The position numbers and the translations under genes are program-made. Below are positions 32,052-33,433 of a DNA stretch of 33,433 nucleotides, one piece after another. Each line of letters starts with the position of its first letter. The first letter of the stretch is position 1. Origin of the DNA: Paenibacillus macerans (GTDB lineage: Bacteria; Bacillota; Bacilli; Paenibacillales; Paenibacillaceae); contig NZ_JAMBOE010000033.1 in assembly GCF_023715465.1 (NCBI RefSeq), positions 1-33,433 on the forward strand, given 5' to 3'. Under the pieces are notes generated by a model. That model was not told the DNA's origin and searched no databases. It saw only the letters and a list, made by a program, of their open reading frames with translations.

Positions 32052-33009
32052 ACCGCTGCTGGAGGTACGGCGTTTGAAAAAGTATTTTCCGGTGAAAACG
32101 GGGCTGCTGCAGCGGACAACCGGACAGATTAAAGCGGTGGACGACATCAGCATCACGATCCGGGCTGGGGAAACGTTTGGCCTGGTCGGGGAATCGGGCA
32201 GCGGCAAAAGCACGGTCGGCCGCAGCATCGTCCGCCTCACCGAGAAAACGGGCGGCGAGATTCTGTTCAAAGGCACTAACCTGTATGGCCTTTCGGACGC
32301 CGAACTGCGCCGGTTGCGCCCAAAGCTCCAGATGATTTTCCAGGATCCGTACGGATCGCTGAATCCGCGCATCCGGGTGGGCGACGCGATCGGGGAAGCG
32401 CTGCTCGACCACGGGCTGCTGCCCAAGGCGGAAATCCGCGACCGTGTGCTGGAGGTGCTCGCTTCGTGCGGCTTGTCCTCCTATCATATCGACCGCTATC
32501 CCCATGAATTCTCCGGCGGGCAGCGCCAGCGGATCGGGATCGCCCGGGCGCTGATCCTGAATCCCGAGCTGATGATTGCCGATGAGCCGGTATCCGCCCT
32601 GGACGTGTCGATTCAGGCGCAGATCATCAATCTGTTCCGCAAGCTGCAGGAGACCCGGGGGCTTACCTATCTGTTCATTTCCCACGATTTGAGCGTGGTC
32701 GAGCATCTCTGTACGCAGGTCGGCGTGATGTACCTTGGCGGCTTGGTCGAATCGGCCTCGCGGGACGAATTGTTCCTTCATCCGCTGCACCCGTACACAA
32801 AAGCGCTGCTGTCCGCGGTGCCGCTGCCCATCCCGAGATTAAAGCGTGAGCGGATCATCTTGAAAGGAGATATCCCGAGTCCGGCCAATCCGCCTTCCGG
32901 CTGTAAATTCCATACGCGCTGCCCGTTTGCCCTCGCCGAATGCAAGGAACGCGTCCCGGAATTCCGTGATGCGGGCGGGAGACACTTTGTGGCTTGTCAT
33001 CTGGTCTGA
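32044..33009 (+). CDS. oppF: Oligopeptide ABC transporter ATPase OppF
   Basis: A 321-residue partner ATPase of OppD. LEVRRLKKYFPVKTGLLQRTTGQIKAVDDISI at the N-terminus is the OppF/DppF pattern. Walker A is GESGSGKSTVG, the signature is FSGGQRQRIGIARAL, Walker B is LMIADEPVSALDVSIQ and the switch His is in FISHDLSVVEHL. A C-terminal Cys-containing region, GCKFHTRCPFALAEC, ends the protein. The ATG at 32044 lies inside the end of oppD and follows GAGGAGGGAGAG. The in-frame ATG at 32026 would remove that site from the leader and adds six unconserved residues. It is the last gene of the operon. Confidence 0.94.
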   Translation: MAEPLLEVRRLKKYFPVKTGLLQRTTGQIKAVDDISITIRAGETFGLVGESGSGKSTVGRSIVRLTEKTGGEILFKGTNLYGLSDAELRRLRPKLQMIFQDPYGSLNPRIRVGDAIGEALLDHGLLPKAEIRDRVLEVLASCGLSSYHIDRYPHEFSGGQRQRIGIARALILNPELMIADEPVSALDVSIQAQIINLFRKLQETRGLTYLFISHDLSVVEHLCTQVGVMYLGGLVESASRDELFLHPLHPYTKALLSAVPLPIPRLKRERIILKGDIPSPANPPSGCKFHTRCPFALAECKERVPEFRDAGGRHFVACHLV

Positions 33010-33114
33010 TGAAGGGGAGTTTATATCTCGATAAGGTTTGGCATGTCCGAACCAGAACTTAGGGCCATCCTCATACCCATTTGCCGCTTCAGTTCTACTC
33101 CGAGAACCTTTCCT

Positions 33115-33144
33115 GAGCCGAAGCACCGAGTGCCTCGGCTCTTT
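33115..33144 (+). terminator. Terminator-like hairpin after oppF
   Basis: 33115-33126 pairs with 33130-33141 (one mismatch) around CGA. The T-run is short (TTTCC), so efficiency is uncertain. Confidence 0.65.
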
Positions 33145-33167
33145 CCAAACTGTGTAGTCTACATCCA

Positions 33168-33305
33168 TGGACGCTGCTCTAACGGACTCCAGCGACCTTA
33201 TCCGCCCATTTCCCGGGTATTTCCCAGCCTAACGGACCCACGTGACTCTATTTGGCTCAAAACCAGCGCATTCGGGCCGATTTGAGGTAAATAAGGTCAT
33301 CTGTT
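33168..33305 (-). repeat. Family A intergenic repeat, copy 4 (opposite orientation, partial)
   Basis: Read on the minus strand it matches the core of the other copies, from GACCTTATTTACCTCAAATC through GTCCGTTAGGCTGGGAAATA to GGATAAGGTCGCTG and GTCCGTTAGAGCAG. The first arm is decayed, and the 3' block with its terminator-like hairpin is absent. It lies just downstream of oppF, inverted relative to copy 3. Confidence 0.8.
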
Positions 33306-33311
33306 TCACTA

Positions 33312-33433
33312 GCCATGCGTAAAATCTAACATGAAACGTTAGAAATTAAAGGGAACGAAAAAGTTCAAACACTTTCCAGGATTTGGTCTTCCCAAGTAAA
33401 AAAAATTCTCCTAATGTGGAAGTGTGGCACACG
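33312..33433. other. Window end, no gene recognised
   Basis: An AT-rich stretch with a 6-bp inverted pair (TCTAAC and GTTAGA near 33326-33346). No ORF or RNA gene is visible before the window ends. Confidence 0.6.

Noticed and set aside
1..33433. CRISPR array, prophage or complete insertion sequence
   Set aside because: No regularly spaced short repeats, phage genes or transposase-like proteins were seen.

Overview
The window looks like a Paenibacillus-type, spore-forming member of the Bacillales. Most of it is the conserved segment that in Bacillus subtilis runs from sspF to spoIIE, in the same order: sspF, ispE, purR, spoVG, glmU, prs, pth (spoVC), fin (yabK), mfd, [PrsA-like lipoprotein], spoVT, yabM, mazG/yabN, [HU], rqcP (yabO), [hydF-aspA on the other strand], yabP, yabQ, divIC, yabR, spoIIE. 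The sporulation genes (SASP, SpoVG, Fin, SpoVT, YabP, YabQ, SpoIIE) and readable sporulation promoters (sigma-G for sspF and spoVT, sigma-H for spoVG, a Spo0A-type 21-bp-spacer promoter for spoIIE) fix the lineage. The genus is my inference from gene content and style; I could not run a search.

Layout. 1-530: an intergenic repeat (family A, copy 1), then the sigma-G promoter of sspF. 531-7100: spore DNA protection, isoprenoid precursor (ispE), purine control (purR), cell-wall precursor (glmU), PRPP synthesis (prs), tRNA recycling (pth) and the sigma-F/sigma-G switch (fin). 7102-16328: transcription-coupled repair (mfd), a PrsA-like foldase lipoprotein, the forespore regulator spoVT, a lipid-linked sugar flippase-like protein and MazG/YabN. 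16513-17066: HU and RqcP, joined by a TAATG start/stop overlap. 17121-17708: a repeat island (A copy 2, then B copy 2). 17841-20542 (minus): a two-gene aspA-hydF operon for [FeFe]-hydrogenase maturation, without hydE or hydG in the window. 20726-25462: spore cortex and division genes, then spoIIE. 25503-33311: an ArsR-type regulator and a five-gene oligopeptide ABC transporter operon (oppABCDF), bracketed by family A copies in opposite orientation.

Compared with the B. subtilis order, yabJ is missing after purR, ctc is missing between prs and pth, and no tRNA genes lie between yabR and spoIIE. A foldase gene, an HU gene, aspA-hydF and the opp block are additions.

The least explained material is non-coding. 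Family A (four copies) has two nested inverted-repeat arm pairs, a conserved 3' block and, in three copies, a terminator-like hairpin with a T-run. Family B (two 204-bp copies plus one diverged, shortened copy) has terminal inverted repeats like a MITE. They occur only between genes and are concentrated at the edges of the accessory blocks. They are the best candidates for something undescribed, either small mobile elements or a repeated structured RNA. Several start codons were moved from the longest ORF to the one with a good ribosome binding site: ispE, glmU, prs, pth, the foldase, hydF, aspA, divIC, yabR, the ArsR-type gene, oppA and oppF.
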